Below, in pieces: positions 25,760 through 34,949 of a DNA stretch of 64,000 bases (position 1 is its first letter; every line of letters starts with the position of its first letter). A program made the translations under genes and the position numbers. The notes under the pieces are model-generated. The model was not told where the DNA came from and did not search any database. It worked only from the letters and a program-made list of their open reading frames with translations. The stretch is from Streptomyces sp. DG1A-41 (GTDB taxonomy: Bacteria > Actinomycetota > Actinomycetes > Streptomycetales > Streptomycetaceae): positions 7,525,001-7,589,000 of the forward strand of contig NZ_CP146350.1 in assembly GCF_037055355.1 (NCBI RefSeq). Reading direction: 5' to 3'.

Positions 25760-26641
25760 ATGCGGATCGACGTCTACCTACCGCTCCTGTTGTCGCTGCT
25801 GCTGTCCGCCGCCAGCGGGCGGGCCGGCAGGCGCGTGGCGCCCGCGTCGGCGGCCCGCGTGCTGACCGCGGCGGGGGTCCTCACGGCGGCCGCCACCACC
25901 TGGGCCCTGATCCTGCCGGCCGCCACCCTCGCCGACCACGCCCCACCGGTCGTCGCCGACGCCCACGCAGACGGCTGGCGCCTGCCCGAACCAGTCCCGG
26001 AAGCCATCGCCATGGCCGCTGTGGCCGCCCTCGTGGTCATCGCCTGGCGCCTCCGCCGTACGATCCGCACCGACGCACCACCCGCCGGCCCTGCGCCGCC
26101 TGTGCGAGGGCCATCCGGCCGACGTCGAACTCCTCGTCACGGCTTCTGCGACTCCGCGGGCGTTCACCATCCCGGGCACGCCGGGCCGGATCCTGGTCAC
26201 CTCCGCGATGCTCGCGGCGCTGCAACCCGCCGAGCGCCGGGTGTTGCTCGCCCACGAACGCGCCCACCTCGCCCACCGCCACGCCCTGCTCGTCCACGCC
26301 GTCACCCTCGCTGCCGTGGCCAACCCTTTGCTCATGCCGGTGCGAACGACGGTCACCTACCTGGTGGAGCGCTGGGCCGACGAGTACGCCGCCGAGGCGG
26401 TCGACGATCGCGACACCACTGCGCGCGCCTTGGCTCGTGCCGCAGTCGCGGCCTATCGGCCCGCCTGCGGAACTTCTCCGATCGCGCCGTCCTGCGCCGC
26501 ATCACGGCCCTCCAGTCCGCCCCGCCTCCGCCCCATCGCCCCATCGCCGCGTCCGTCCTCGCTCTCGGGGTGTTCTCGGCGTTCGGCGCTGCCGGCGCCA
26601 CCGGTGACCTTCGCCACCTGCTGGGGCAGGCCCTGACGTGA
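25760..26641 (+). pseudogene. M56 metallopeptidase with two compensating frameshifts
   Basis: The frame opened at ATG 25760 encodes N-terminal membrane helices and, at its end, a last helix (RPIAASVLALGVFSAFGAAGATG). Its middle part is nonsense Arg/Pro/Gly sequence. The real protease core lies in another frame between about 26090 and 26455: RAFTIPGTPGRILVTSAML, LAHERAHLAHRH (HExxH), VERWADEYAAE. The first shift is near 26085-26095 and the reverse shift near 26450-26460. If real, the peptidase cannot form the zinc site and its repressor would lose its inducer. Two compensating sequencing errors would be the other explanation. Confidence 0.75.
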
Positions 26642-27736
26642 TCGGCTCGATCGAGCGCCTTGTTCAGCGTCGTGCGGTATGAGCAGGGTGAACGTCGCTC
26701 CCTTGCCCGGTCCCGGCGACTCGGCGGTGATGTCGCCTCCGTGGGCGCGGGCGATGCCCCGGGCGATGGTCAGGCCGATGCCGCTGCCGCCGGCCGGAGC
26801 GGGACGCCCGGGGTGTTCGATGCGCTCGAAGCGGGCGAAGATGCGGTTCACGTCGTTCGTGGCGATGCCGATGCCGTCATCGGTGACGCGGACGACGGCG
26901 CAGGCGCGCACCGTGTCATCGCGCACCGACACCGACACGTGCCCGTCCTTGTCGCAGGCCGTCAGCGCGTTGCCGAGCAAATTCACCAGGACCTGGGTGA
27001 TCCGGTCGGGATCGCAGTCGGCCCTCACCGTCTTGTCCGTGTCGACCGTGAGGGCCACATTCTGGTCGTCATACTGCGGGCGCAGCCGCTCCGCGGTGGC
27101 CCGCGCCAGGATGGCCACGTCCGTCGGTTTCCGGTGGAGGGTGAAGGCGCCCTCCTCCAGGCGGGAGAGACTGGACAGGTCGTCGGCCAGGCGCCGCAGC
27201 CGGTCCAGGTCGTCGGCGAGCGAGGCGAACATCGCGTCGTCGGGGACGAAGATGCCGTCGACCATGCCCTCGATCTGGCCGCGCAGGATGGTGATCGGGG
27301 TGCGCATCTCGTGGGCGATCTCGGAGACCAGGCGGGCCCGGCGGCGTTCGGTGTCGGCGAGGGTCGCCGCCAGCGAGTTCACGTCCCGCACCAGTGCGGC
27401 CAGTCCAGGCTCGCCCGGCACGTCGAGGACGTCGTCGTAGTGCCCGTTGGCGAGCCGGTGGGTGGCGGCCCGTACGGTGTCGAGCGGGCGCAGCAGGAAC
27501 CGGGACACGGCGACGGCGGCCAGGACGGCCGCGAACACGCCGACCCACAGGCCGGACTGGACGGCCACGTCGGGGTCGATGCGATGGCGGCCCGGGCCCT
27601 CCATCAGTTCCTTGCTCGCCGAGATCGCCCCCAGTGCCACGAGCAGCACCATGACGTGCGAGAGCACGAGGCGGTTGCGCAGCGACAGATCGGCGCGCAG
27701 GCGGCGCAGCCGGGCGAAGCGAGACCTTCGGGTCAT
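26453..27736 (-). CDS. Sensor histidine kinase
   Basis: A 427-residue kinase: TM1 (LVLSHVMVLLVALGAISAS), a very short loop of about 25 residues, TM2 (LWVGVFAAVLAAVAVSRFLL), HAMP, H-box SEIAHEMRTPITILRG, N-box LVNLLGNALTACDKDG, TDDGIGIA and GGSGIGLTIARGIA. The recognised kinase stops near GATFTLLIPHD; about 70 Gly/Arg/Glu-rich residues follow, antisense to the end of the M56 remnant. The tiny periplasmic loop suggests membrane or intramembrane sensing. It lies 9 bp after its regulator. Confidence 0.9.
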   Translation of the reverse strand: MTRRSRFARLRRLRADLSLRNRLVLSHVMVLLVALGAISASKELMEGPGRHRIDPDVAVQSGLWVGVFAAVLAAVAVSRFLLRPLDTVRAATHRLANGHYDDVLDVPGEPGLAALVRDVNSLAATLADTERRRARLVSEIAHEMRTPITILRGQIEGMVDGIFVPDDAMFASLADDLDRLRRLADDLSSLSRLEEGAFTLHRKPTDVAILARATAERLRPQYDDQNVALTVDTDKTVRADCDPDRITQVLVNLLGNALTACDKDGHVSVSVRDDTVRACAVVRVTDDGIGIATNDVNRIFARFERIEHPGRPAPAGGSGIGLTIARGIARAHGGDITAESPGPGKGATFTLLIPHDAEQGARSSRSRQGLPQQVAKVTGGAGSAERREHPESEDGRGDGAMGRRRGGLEGRDAAQDGAIGEVPQAGR

Positions 27737-27745
27737 GTCCGCTCC

Positions 27746-28468
27746 TCAGACCGCTCGTCCAACGAACCGGTAGCCGATGCTGCGGACGGTGCCCACGAAC
27801 CGGGGCGCGCTCGCGTCGTCGTCCAGTGCGCGCCGCAGGGTGCGGATGTGTACGTCCACGATGCGTTCATCGCCGAAGAAGTCCTCGCCCCACACCTGGG
27901 CCAGCAGCCCGCGCCGGGTGAACACCCGTCCGGGAGCGCGGGCCAGGGCGAGCAGCAGGTCGAAGTCGAGCGCGGACAACTCGACCGCGCGGTCACCGTC
28001 GCCCGCGGCGGTGTCGTTCACGAGAGCGGTCCGGGTGTCCGGGTCGATGGTCAGCCCTTCGAAGCGCAGTGCGGCGTCGGCCGGCGCCGCCTCGGGCCCG
28101 CCTTCGGTGCGGCGAAGCACGGCCCGTACCCGCAGCGCCAGTTCGCGGGGGCTGAAGGGCTTGGTGACGTAGTCGTCGCTGCCTGTGGTGAAGCCGATCA
28201 GCCGGTCGACCTCCTCGGCGCGGGCGGTGAGCAGGATGACCGGGACCCGGCTCGTCTCCCGGATGCGGCGCAGCACCTGGAAGCCGTCGAGGCCGGGCAG
28301 CATCACGTCCAGGACGACCAGGTCCGGCCGGTCCCGCGTGACCGCCTGGAGACCCGAGGGTCCGTCCGCCGCCTCGACGACCTGAAACCCGTCGGCCTCC
28401 AGATACCCGCGCACGGTCATGCGGATCTTGGGTTCGTCATCGACGACCAGAACGCGCTGCGTACTCAT
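27746..28468 (-). CDS. OmpR-family response regulator
   Basis: A 240-residue regulator: VLVVDDEPKIRMTV, VVLDVMLPGLDG phosphoacceptor, ILLTARAEE, DYVTKPFSPRELALRV, and a winged helix ending VGTVRSIGYRFVG. ATG 28468 (MSTQRV) is chosen; the in-frame ATG 28483 adds five residues. Its start region overlaps the tail of the fused transporter-glycosyltransferase gene by 32 bp. It pairs with the kinase at 26453-27736. Confidence 0.93.
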   Translation of the reverse strand: MSTQRVLVVDDEPKIRMTVRGYLEADGFQVVEAADGPSGLQAVTRDRPDLVVLDVMLPGLDGFQVLRRIRETSRVPVILLTARAEEVDRLIGFTTGSDDYVTKPFSPRELALRVRAVLRRTEGGPEAAPADAALRFEGLTIDPDTRTALVNDTAAGDGDRAVELSALDFDLLLALARAPGRVFTRRGLLAQVWGEDFFGDERIVDVHIRTLRRALDDDASAPRFVGTVRSIGYRFVGRAV

Positions 28469-30584
28469 GGCGCTCGCTCTCATGTACAAGCCTGGGGTGA
28501 GGAAGGGACACCGTGGCTGCGGGACGCCGTCCGGCGGCCCGGAGGTACAGGTCCTCGAAGGCGCCCAGCGTACGGCCGATGTCGTGCCCGGCGACAACCT
28601 CCCGACCGGCCTCGCCCAACCCTCGCCGCAGCTCGGGATGTTCGGCGAGCGTGGTGAGAAACCCGGCCAGCGCGCGGATGTCCCCGGGCGGGAAGAGATA
28701 GCCGTTGCGGCCGGGGTGGACCAGGTGCGGCAGCGCCATCGCGTCGGCCGCGACGACCGGCAGCCCGGCGGCCATGGCCTCCATCGTGACCAGACTCTGC
28801 AACTCGGCTGTGCCGGGCATGCAGAAGACGTCGCAGCGCGCGTAGGCGTCCAGAACTTCCTGGTCGCTGACCAGGCCGTGGAAGGTGACCCGGTCCTGGA
28901 CGCCGAGCTCGTGCGCGAGCTGATCCAGGTCGCGACGGCAGGAGCCGTCGCCCACGATCTCGGCCCGGACCTCCGGCCGTTCAGGCAGCAGGGCAAGCGC
29001 GCGCAGCAGCACGTGGACGTTCTTCTCCTCGTCCAGCCGGCCCACGAACAGCACGCGTGTCTCCCCGTCGGCGCGGTCGGTGGCGGGCTGTGAGAAGCGC
29101 GCCAGGTCCAGGCCGCACGACACCGGCAGGGCGGGCTGGGCGAGGCCGTTGTCGTGCAGGAGTTGTACGGCCCTGGGAGTGGGCGCGGTGACGAAGCGGG
29201 CGCGACGGAAGACGCGTACCAGGTCGCGCCAGGCGAGGCGGCAGGCCGCGGTGCCGAGCGGGGCGGGCAGGTGGGTGTAGCCGATGAGGTTCTCCGGCAT
29301 GAAGTGGTTGGTCGCCACCACGGGGACGCGGCGCCGGTGCGCGGCGGCGGCGAGGGTCCGGCACACCGCGAAGTGGGACTGGATGTGCACCACGTCCGGT
29401 GCGATCTCGTCCAGCAGCCGGGCCGCCGGGCGGGCGACCTCCCAGGGCAGGCAGAGCCGGAACGTGGGGTGGACCGGGGTGCGGTGGGAGGCGAGCCGGT
29501 GCACGGCGATCCCGTTGACCGCGAGGGTGCCGGGGCCTGTCTCTGTCGCCGGGCAGATCACGTGTACCTGGTGTCCCTGGCCGACGAGTCCTTCAGCGAG
29601 CCGGTAGGCGAAGTTCGCGGCGCCGTTGACGTCCGGCGGGAAGGTGTCGGCGCCGATGACGATGCGCTGCGGCCGGGGTGTGGTGCTGGGCATGAAGTGT
29701 TCCTGTCGTGATGAGGAGGGGGAGAACGGGCGGCCGTCGGTCGGCCGGCTCGGTGAAACGTGGGGAAGAGGGGTGGAGCGGGAGATGTGGAGCACGCCCG
29801 CGAGGGAGACGAGCCAGCAGGCCAGTCCGGCGACCGCGGTACCGGCCGGCAGCCCGGGGGCCTCGCCGAGCAGGCCGATCCCGATCGACACGGCGACCAG
29901 CGGATCGACCACGGTCAGGCAGGCGACCGTGACCTCCGGCGGGCCGGCGGCGTGCGCCCGCTGGGCGAGCCAGAACCCGGCCGCACCGGCCAGCGCGAGA
30001 CCGGCGAGCGTGCCATACGGCACGCCGCTGACGCCGTACGCCGTGACCTCCTCGCCCGCCGCCCGCGCGAGGACGGATACACAGCCGTACGCGCACCCCG
30101 CGCCGAAAGCCCAGGCCACGCACCGGCCCCGGCCGGTAAACAGCCGCGCGGACACGGCACTGGCGCCGACGGCCGACAGGACCAACAGCCCGGCCCACAG
30201 CTGAGCCGGCACCGTGACGGGAGTAGGGAAGGTGACCCAGGCGGCGAGTACCGCGAAGGCGGCGGTCCCCGCGACGACCGCCACCAGCGCGAGGAGCGTG
30301 CCCCGGTCCGGCCGCCGCCGGCGCACCCGCAGCCCCCGGACGACGCTCACCACCACGCCGGTCACGCCCAGCGGCTGGACGACCGTCACCGGCGCCAGCC
30401 GCAGCGCGCTGACGTGCAGCGCCCCGCCCAGGCCGAGCAGCAGGAGTCCCGCGAGCCACCGCGGCCGCCGGACCAGGGCCCCCCGCGAGGGCGGCTGCCG
30501 GACCGCCTCGTGCTGCAGCCGGGCGGCCACCGCGTAACAGGACGCCCCCAGGACCGCCAGCACGACGGCGAGTACGGTCAGCAC
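28437..30584 (-). CDS. Fusion of DMT-type membrane transporter and GT4 glycosyltransferase
   Basis: One open frame of 715 residues. Residues 1-275 form nine or ten hydrophobic helices in a drug/metabolite-transporter-like pattern with QPLGVTGVVVSVV and CLTVVDPLVAVSIGIGLLGEAPG. A polar linker of about 25 residues follows. Residues about 305-700 are a GT-B family 4 enzyme: ADTFPPDVNGAANFAYRLAEGL, VVHIQSHFAVCR, FVGRLDEEKNVHVLLRAL, then GTAELQSLVTMEAMAAGLPVVA with the E-x7-E motif. An internal ATG at about 29692 has only a weak GGAA upstream, so two separately translated genes whose stop was lost remain possible. The GT4 half resembles mannosyltransferases acting on lipid acceptors. Confidence 0.82.
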   Translation of the reverse strand: MLTVLAVVLAVLGASCYAVAARLQHEAVRQPPSRGALVRRPRWLAGLLLLGLGGALHVSALRLAPVTVVQPLGVTGVVVSVVRGLRVRRRRPDRGTLLALVAVVAGTAAFAVLAAWVTFPTPVTVPAQLWAGLLVLSAVGASAVSARLFTGRGRCVAWAFGAGCAYGCVSVLARAAGEEVTAYGVSGVPYGTLAGLALAGAAGFWLAQRAHAAGPPEVTVACLTVVDPLVAVSIGIGLLGEAPGLPAGTAVAGLACWLVSLAGVLHISRSTPLPHVSPSRPTDGRPFSPSSSRQEHFMPSTTPRPQRIVIGADTFPPDVNGAANFAYRLAEGLVGQGHQVHVICPATETGPGTLAVNGIAVHRLASHRTPVHPTFRLCLPWEVARPAARLLDEIAPDVVHIQSHFAVCRTLAAAAHRRRVPVVATNHFMPENLIGYTHLPAPLGTAACRLAWRDLVRVFRRARFVTAPTPRAVQLLHDNGLAQPALPVSCGLDLARFSQPATDRADGETRVLFVGRLDEEKNVHVLLRALALLPERPEVRAEIVGDGSCRRDLDQLAHELGVQDRVTFHGLVSDQEVLDAYARCDVFCMPGTAELQSLVTMEAMAAGLPVVAADAMALPHLVHPGRNGYLFPPGDIRALAGFLTTLAEHPELRRGLGEAGREVVAGHDIGRTLGAFEDLYLRAAGRRPAATVSLPHPRLVHESERHEYAARSGRR

Positions 30585-31291
30585 GGGAGCCGCCCGGCGG
30601 GCAGGGCGCCGGCCATCGCGGACAGCAGCGCGATGTCCAGGCTCACCGTCACCCGCTCGGCGAGCCCCAGCAGCCCAGCGGCCCTGGCCTTGCCTGGCGT
30701 GGTCGGCCTCAGCGCGCTGAGATGAGTACCGAGGAAGAGCAGCGACGCGGCCGCACTCGCCCGGGACAGGTGACGTATGCGACGGGCCCGTTCACGCGTC
30801 TCGGGGTGGCCGTGCATGTGGCGGGCCAGCAGCAGGCCTGCTGCTGGCAGCGCGGCCAGCGCGGCGCCCGCCGCCTGCCGGTGCACCAGCCCACTGAGGG
30901 ACGGGGTGCCGCCCGCGGGGTCGGTCGGGAAGACGCCGCTGAGGACGAGCCCCGCGCACCCGACACCCAGGGACGCGAGCGCGCCGGAGCCCACCGGCAG
31001 TCGGCTGCGCACCAGACCCGCGAGCAGGGCCGCCGACCCTGCCGCCGCGGACACCATGCACGCCGTGAACAGGTCCGTGGCGCCCTCGTGCAACGCGTAG
31101 TCGCTGAGCGTCTGCCCCACCGGGTCCACGTGCTCGGCCCACCCCAGGTGCAGCAGCGCGGCGAGGACGACCGAGCCGGTCAGCGCGGTGTGTGCCGCCG
31201 TCGCGAACCGTCGTGGATCCCGCCGGTCCACGACGGTCGGGAGTGGGCCGACGGTGGGTGGTGGCCGGAGTAGAGCATGCATGCCGTGCAT
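30578..31291 (-). CDS. DUF998-family membrane protein
   Basis: A 237-residue membrane protein with about six hydrophobic segments and the DUF998 pattern: DPVGQTLSDYALHEGATDLFTACM in the first loop and GVFPTDPAGGTPSLSGLVHRQAAG in the middle. Members have no assigned reaction. Its stop overlaps the start of the transporter-GT4 gene by 7 bp, implying co-transcription. ATG 31291 is used. Confidence 0.8.
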   Translation of the reverse strand: MHGMHALLRPPPTVGPLPTVVDRRDPRRFATAAHTALTGSVVLAALLHLGWAEHVDPVGQTLSDYALHEGATDLFTACMVSAAAGSAALLAGLVRSRLPVGSGALASLGVGCAGLVLSGVFPTDPAGGTPSLSGLVHRQAAGAALAALPAAGLLLARHMHGHPETRERARRIRHLSRASAAASLLFLGTHLSALRPTTPGKARAAGLLGLAERVTVSLDIALLSAMAGALPAGRLPC

Positions 31292-31447
31292 GCCCGCCAG
31301 GCAACAGGCGCCTCATGAGGCACGTGCGGTTCGGCGCATGAAGCTTCCATGAAGGCGACCTGTGCGATACCTGCGTCTGGGTGGGCGACGGCCCGACTCG
31401 TGGTTCTCACCGTGGCCGCGCGACCGGCCGGGGGCGCGCTCCCCATC

Positions 31448-31483
31448 GGTGGCCAGGGGGAACCAATGTTCCCCCTGGCCACC
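31448..31483. terminator. Strong hairpin terminator
   Basis: A perfect 16-bp stem GGTGGCCAGGGGGAAC with a CAAT loop and its exact complement. No T-run follows, as is usual in high-GC actinobacteria. It lies about 78 bp past the stop of the 31561-33339 gene and ahead of DUF998. Confidence 0.75.
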
Positions 31484-31560
31484 GCCGCAGGTGACCTCAC
31501 CACCACCGCCGACCTGGGCTGACTCCGGTCGGGCGTTCTCTTCGCGGCCGCGATCGCCGG

Positions 31561-33339
31561 TCACCGGGCCGTGGAACCGGCGAGCGGGATGCGGGCGGTG
31601 GTGATCGTCATCGGGGTGCCGGTGACGGCGATGAGGTACATGTGAGGACTCGAGCCGCCGGGCAGGGCGTGGGCACCACCCTGCGGCCTGACGACATAGG
31701 TGGCCGAGGCGTGCGGCGCGAGGGCTGCGGGGCCGGAGGTGACCGTCCACCAGTTGGAGGCGCCCTGCCCGGTGCGGCTGGCGAAGTGCAGAGCGAGCCT
31801 GTCATCGGTGGTGTTGACGGCCGTTACGGTGGCGGCGGTGATGACGCGGGTGGCGGCGGTGTCGGAGTGGGGGCGGTGGGCGAAACGGGGAGCCACGCTC
31901 ATGCGCAGCGGGGGCGGGCTGGCGGCCGCGATTGCGACGCACAGCAAAGAGGGGGCCATCAGCCCCGCTGCCAGGGCGGCCTTGCAGCGCTGGCCGTTGA
32001 GGAGGCGCGGCAGGTGGGGCTGCCAGGCGGTGGCGACCATGGCCGCGGGAACGGTGGCGGCGGCGGCGAGCCACAGCGGGGTCATCATCAGGAAGTAGCC
32101 GTCCTGAGAGCGGGTGGCCAGGTAGAAGGGCAGCCAGGGCAGCACGGTGAGGGCCGGGCCGAGCCGCCGGACGAACAGGACCGTGGCGGCCAAGAGGCCG
32201 ATGAGCAGCAGGGCGGTTCCGTAGGAGTAGTAGTCGAGGCGGCTGCTGCCGGAGGTGAAGTAGTAGGAGATGCCCATGACGCCCTGGCCGTGCAGGATCG
32301 CCTTCTGGGTCAGAGGCAGCAGCAGCCCGTGCAGCCAGTCGTGGAAGTCCTGGGCGGCGAAGTAGGCGTTGATCGCGGCCCAGGTGAGGGCGGCGATGCC
32401 GGTGTAGCGGGCGAGCACAGCCAGGGCTGGGCGGGGCCCGAGTTCGCCGCGCCGGACGGCGTAGATGCCGATGAGCAGGAAGGGGAGGAGGAACCAGGCG
32501 AGTTGCTGGGCGGCGCATGCGGCGCCCAGGCAGACGGCCCGCAGCGCTCCCTCCCTTCCGAGACGCCCGTCGGCACCGGTGGCAGGCCAGCGGACCACCG
32601 CCGGAACCAGCAGGGCGAGGGCCGTGATCGCCGGGTAGCCGGCGTTGGCGTACCCGGGCAGAAGACCGAAGCCGAGGCAGAGAGCGGTGACCGCCGGTCG
32701 CCAGGGTGCCGGCAGCAGCGCCCACAGCGCGACCGAGCCGGCCAGCAGCGCCCCGGTGGTCACCAGGGTGGCAGCCGCCGTTGAATGGATGACGGCGTGC
32801 ACCGGAGCGGCGAGCAGGGCTGTCAACGGCGGGTAGCCGTAGGTGTAGTCCGCGCCTCCGGACATGGTTTTGGTGATTCCGACCTTCGGAGTGCCGAAGA
32901 GCCACGGCCAGGGCTGGCCGTAGACGGGGTGGCCTCGAAGGATCTCCGCAGCGGCCTTGGCGGTCAGTGCGCCCTCGTCGGTGCCGGCGTGGTTCAGCCA
33001 GTACTTGCAGACCACGAGAACCACCGCCAAAGCCAGTACACCGGCATCGACCCTGGTCAGGGCCCGCCGACCGCGGGCTGTCAGAGCGAGGACTCCGCAG
33101 ACCAGGATCCCCGCGTAGCAGACGGAGATGATCCCGGCGACCACCGGATCCGACGTCATCGCGGCGGTCCACGCCGAACGGGTGCCGATGAACAGGCTCA
33201 CCGTGGCGAGGACCGTCATCCCCCTGTGCAACTGCGGCGGTGCGGCACCTGGCACACCGATCACGACCGGCGTCCCCGGCGCCGGTGTGTCGCGCTGCCG
33301 TACCAAGGTGACACCGTCGGTGACGGGGTTATCAGCCAT
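31561..33339 (-). CDS. GT87-like large membrane glycosyltransferase
   Basis: A 592-residue membrane protein. A polar N-terminus (1-35) is followed by about twelve hydrophobic segments, an external loop with NHAGTDEGALTAKAAAEILRG, then GYPPLTALLAAP, and a C-terminal soluble beta-rich domain (about 490-592). The acidic loop and the repeated helices match polyprenyl-phosphate-mannose-dependent GT87/GT-C proteins of actinobacteria. It is divergent from a polyprenol-phosphate mannose synthase, which would make its donor, with a BlaI-like palindrome between them. The acceptor is unknown. Confidence 0.7.
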   Translation of the reverse strand: MADNPVTDGVTLVRQRDTPAPGTPVVIGVPGAAPPQLHRGMTVLATVSLFIGTRSAWTAAMTSDPVVAGIISVCYAGILVCGVLALTARGRRALTRVDAGVLALAVVLVVCKYWLNHAGTDEGALTAKAAAEILRGHPVYGQPWPWLFGTPKVGITKTMSGGADYTYGYPPLTALLAAPVHAVIHSTAAATLVTTGALLAGSVALWALLPAPWRPAVTALCLGFGLLPGYANAGYPAITALALLVPAVVRWPATGADGRLGREGALRAVCLGAACAAQQLAWFLLPFLLIGIYAVRRGELGPRPALAVLARYTGIAALTWAAINAYFAAQDFHDWLHGLLLPLTQKAILHGQGVMGISYYFTSGSSRLDYYSYGTALLLIGLLAATVLFVRRLGPALTVLPWLPFYLATRSQDGYFLMMTPLWLAAAATVPAAMVATAWQPHLPRLLNGQRCKAALAAGLMAPSLLCVAIAAASPPPLRMSVAPRFAHRPHSDTAATRVITAATVTAVNTTDDRLALHFASRTGQGASNWWTVTSGPAALAPHASATYVVRPQGGAHALPGGSSPHMYLIAVTGTPMTITTARIPLAGSTAR

Positions 33340-33406
33340 GGCGAACGTCTCCTCGTTCAGTCCCGCTGTGCGGGCCTACCTGCTGGAGCAACCTCAGATC
33401 CATCTA

Positions 33407-33419
33407 CTACATCTCGTAG
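33407..33419. promoter_or_regulatory. BlaI-like palindrome between two glycosyltransferase genes
   Basis: CTACATCTCGTAG differs by one base from CTACAGCTCGTAG in the operator of the second blaI-like gene (25266-25278). It lies 68 bp from the start of the GT87-like gene and 46 bp from that of the mannose synthase, so it may control both. Confidence 0.5.
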
Positions 33420-33464
33420 AGGGAAGCTGTGTCCCCAAGGTTCCCGACGGAAGGCCATGTGCTC

Positions 33465-34235
33465 ATGAGCAACGACTCCGGCGCCGACCGCGTCCTGGTC
33501 GTCATCCCGACGTACAACGAAGCCGACAACATCGCCGGTGTCGCCGGCAGGCTGCGCGCCGCCGTGCCGCAGGCCGATCTGCTCATCTGCGACGACAACA
33601 GCCCGGACGGCACGGGGAAGATCGCCGACGAGCTCGCCGAGGCGGACCAGCAGGTGCACGTGCTGCACCGCGCGGGCAAGGAGGGACTGGGCGCGGCCTA
33701 CCTGGCCGGTTTCCGCTGGGGCATCAACCGCGGGTACCAGGTCCTGGTCGAGATGGATGCCGACGGCTCCCACCGCCCCGAGGAGCTGCCCAGGATGCTG
33801 ACGGCCCTGGAGGAGGGCGCCGACCTGGTCCTTGGTTCACGCTGGGTGGCCGGAGGACAAGTGGTCAACTGGCCGAAGAGCCGCGAATGGCTCTCGCGCG
33901 GAGGCAGCGCGTACTCCCGGCTGCTGTTGCGGCTGCCGGTGCGTGACATGACCGGCGGTTACCGGGTGTTCCGGGTGCGGACGCTGCAGAGCATCGGCCT
34001 GGACTATGTCCGGTCACAGGGCTACTGCTTCCAGGTGGACCTGCTGCGCCGGACCGTGGCACGAGGGTTCACGGTCGTGGAGGTGCCGATCACTTTCGTC
34101 GAACGGGAGCACGGCGTCAGCAAGATGAGCCGCGCCATTGTGGCCGAGGCGCTGTGGCGGGTCACTGTCTGGGGCCTGGGCTCCCTGCTGCCGAGGCATC
34201 GAGCAGCTGAAGCGAGGGTGCGGAGCGCTTCGTGA
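33465..34235 (+). CDS. Polyprenol monophosphomannose synthase (GT2, DPM1-like)
   Basis: A 256-residue cytoplasmic GT2 enzyme that would transfer mannose from GDP-mannose to polyprenyl phosphate. It has VVIPTYNEADNI, DDNSPDGTG, VEMDADGSHRPEELP (DxD metal site), VLGSRWVAGGQVVNWP, RDMTGGYRVFR, and EVPITFVEREHGVSKMS. There is no C-terminal membrane domain, as in many actinobacterial members. ATG 33465 has GGAAGG about 10 nt upstream. It supplies the lipid-linked mannose used by GT-C/GT87 proteins, two of which are in this window. Confidence 0.93.
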   Translation: MSNDSGADRVLVVIPTYNEADNIAGVAGRLRAAVPQADLLICDDNSPDGTGKIADELAEADQQVHVLHRAGKEGLGAAYLAGFRWGINRGYQVLVEMDADGSHRPEELPRMLTALEEGADLVLGSRWVAGGQVVNWPKSREWLSRGGSAYSRLLLRLPVRDMTGGYRVFRVRTLQSIGLDYVRSQGYCFQVDLLRRTVARGFTVVEVPITFVEREHGVSKMSRAIVAEALWRVTVWGLGSLLPRHRAAEARVRSAS

Positions 34236-34949
34236 GACGAACAGCCGACCACTTCGGTCTTCATCAGCGGGGCGAGCCGGTGACAGGCCGATGCCGTGAG
34301 TTCTCGCACACCTCGCCCACCTGGTGCTGCCTGGCCGCGCGGCCGATCCGGTTCACCAGCAGGTGCGCGGCCTTCTCGTCGGCCCGCCTCTCCTGGGCGG
34401 GCGAAGCCGCTCGCCCAGCCCGGCGGCCGCTGCAGATGCCGTTCTGCCCGGCTCGTCGTGGCAGCGATGCCGGACCCACTACGCCAGAAACCTGCTGAGC
34501 CAGGTCCCCAAGTCGGCCCAGCCCTGGGTGGCGACCCTGCTGCGGACCGTCTTCAACAGCCCGACACCAGGATTCACGACCCCAGCCGGGCGCCGTGATG
34601 TGCCCGGGAGGCTGGGCCTTCTTGCCGGCGGCGAAGGCGCGGCTTTGGCGGCGCACGAGCGCGCTCGCCCGCGTGTCGGCCGTCGCGCCCAGAGCAGACC
34701 GACGGCCTCCCCGGCCCCCGGCAGCATGGGCGTTGGTCTGCGCCGCGCTGGTCACGGCGACCGGGGGAGGGTCGCTGTCCCGTTGGCCTTCCCTTCACCG
34801 CGGTGACACAGGATCCGCTCGGGTGAAGTGTGAGCATCGGGGTGCAGCCAGCAGGTGGTATCGGCGGCCAGCACCAGCCGGCCGTCCGCCGCGCGTGGCA
34901 GCGGGGCGAACAGTGCCCTTCACCCGCTGCCGGACGGGGCCGGTCGCCG
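34236..34949. other. Debris region with no intact gene
   Basis: Between the mannose synthase and the DNRLRE fragment only a piece of an IS256-type transposase (34432-34572) can be recognised. Long frames here are GC-rich shadows. Confidence 0.6.
34432..34572 (+). pseudogene. IS256-family transposase fragment
   Basis: The frame reads LPGSSWQRCRTHYARNLLSQ, then VPKSAQPWVATLLRTVF, the well-conserved IS256 segment after the second catalytic Asp. Upstream and downstream parts are missing. It is a different copy from the element at 46064-47439, whose equivalent segment reads WPRTVVQTCVVHLLRNSF. Confidence 0.8.
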
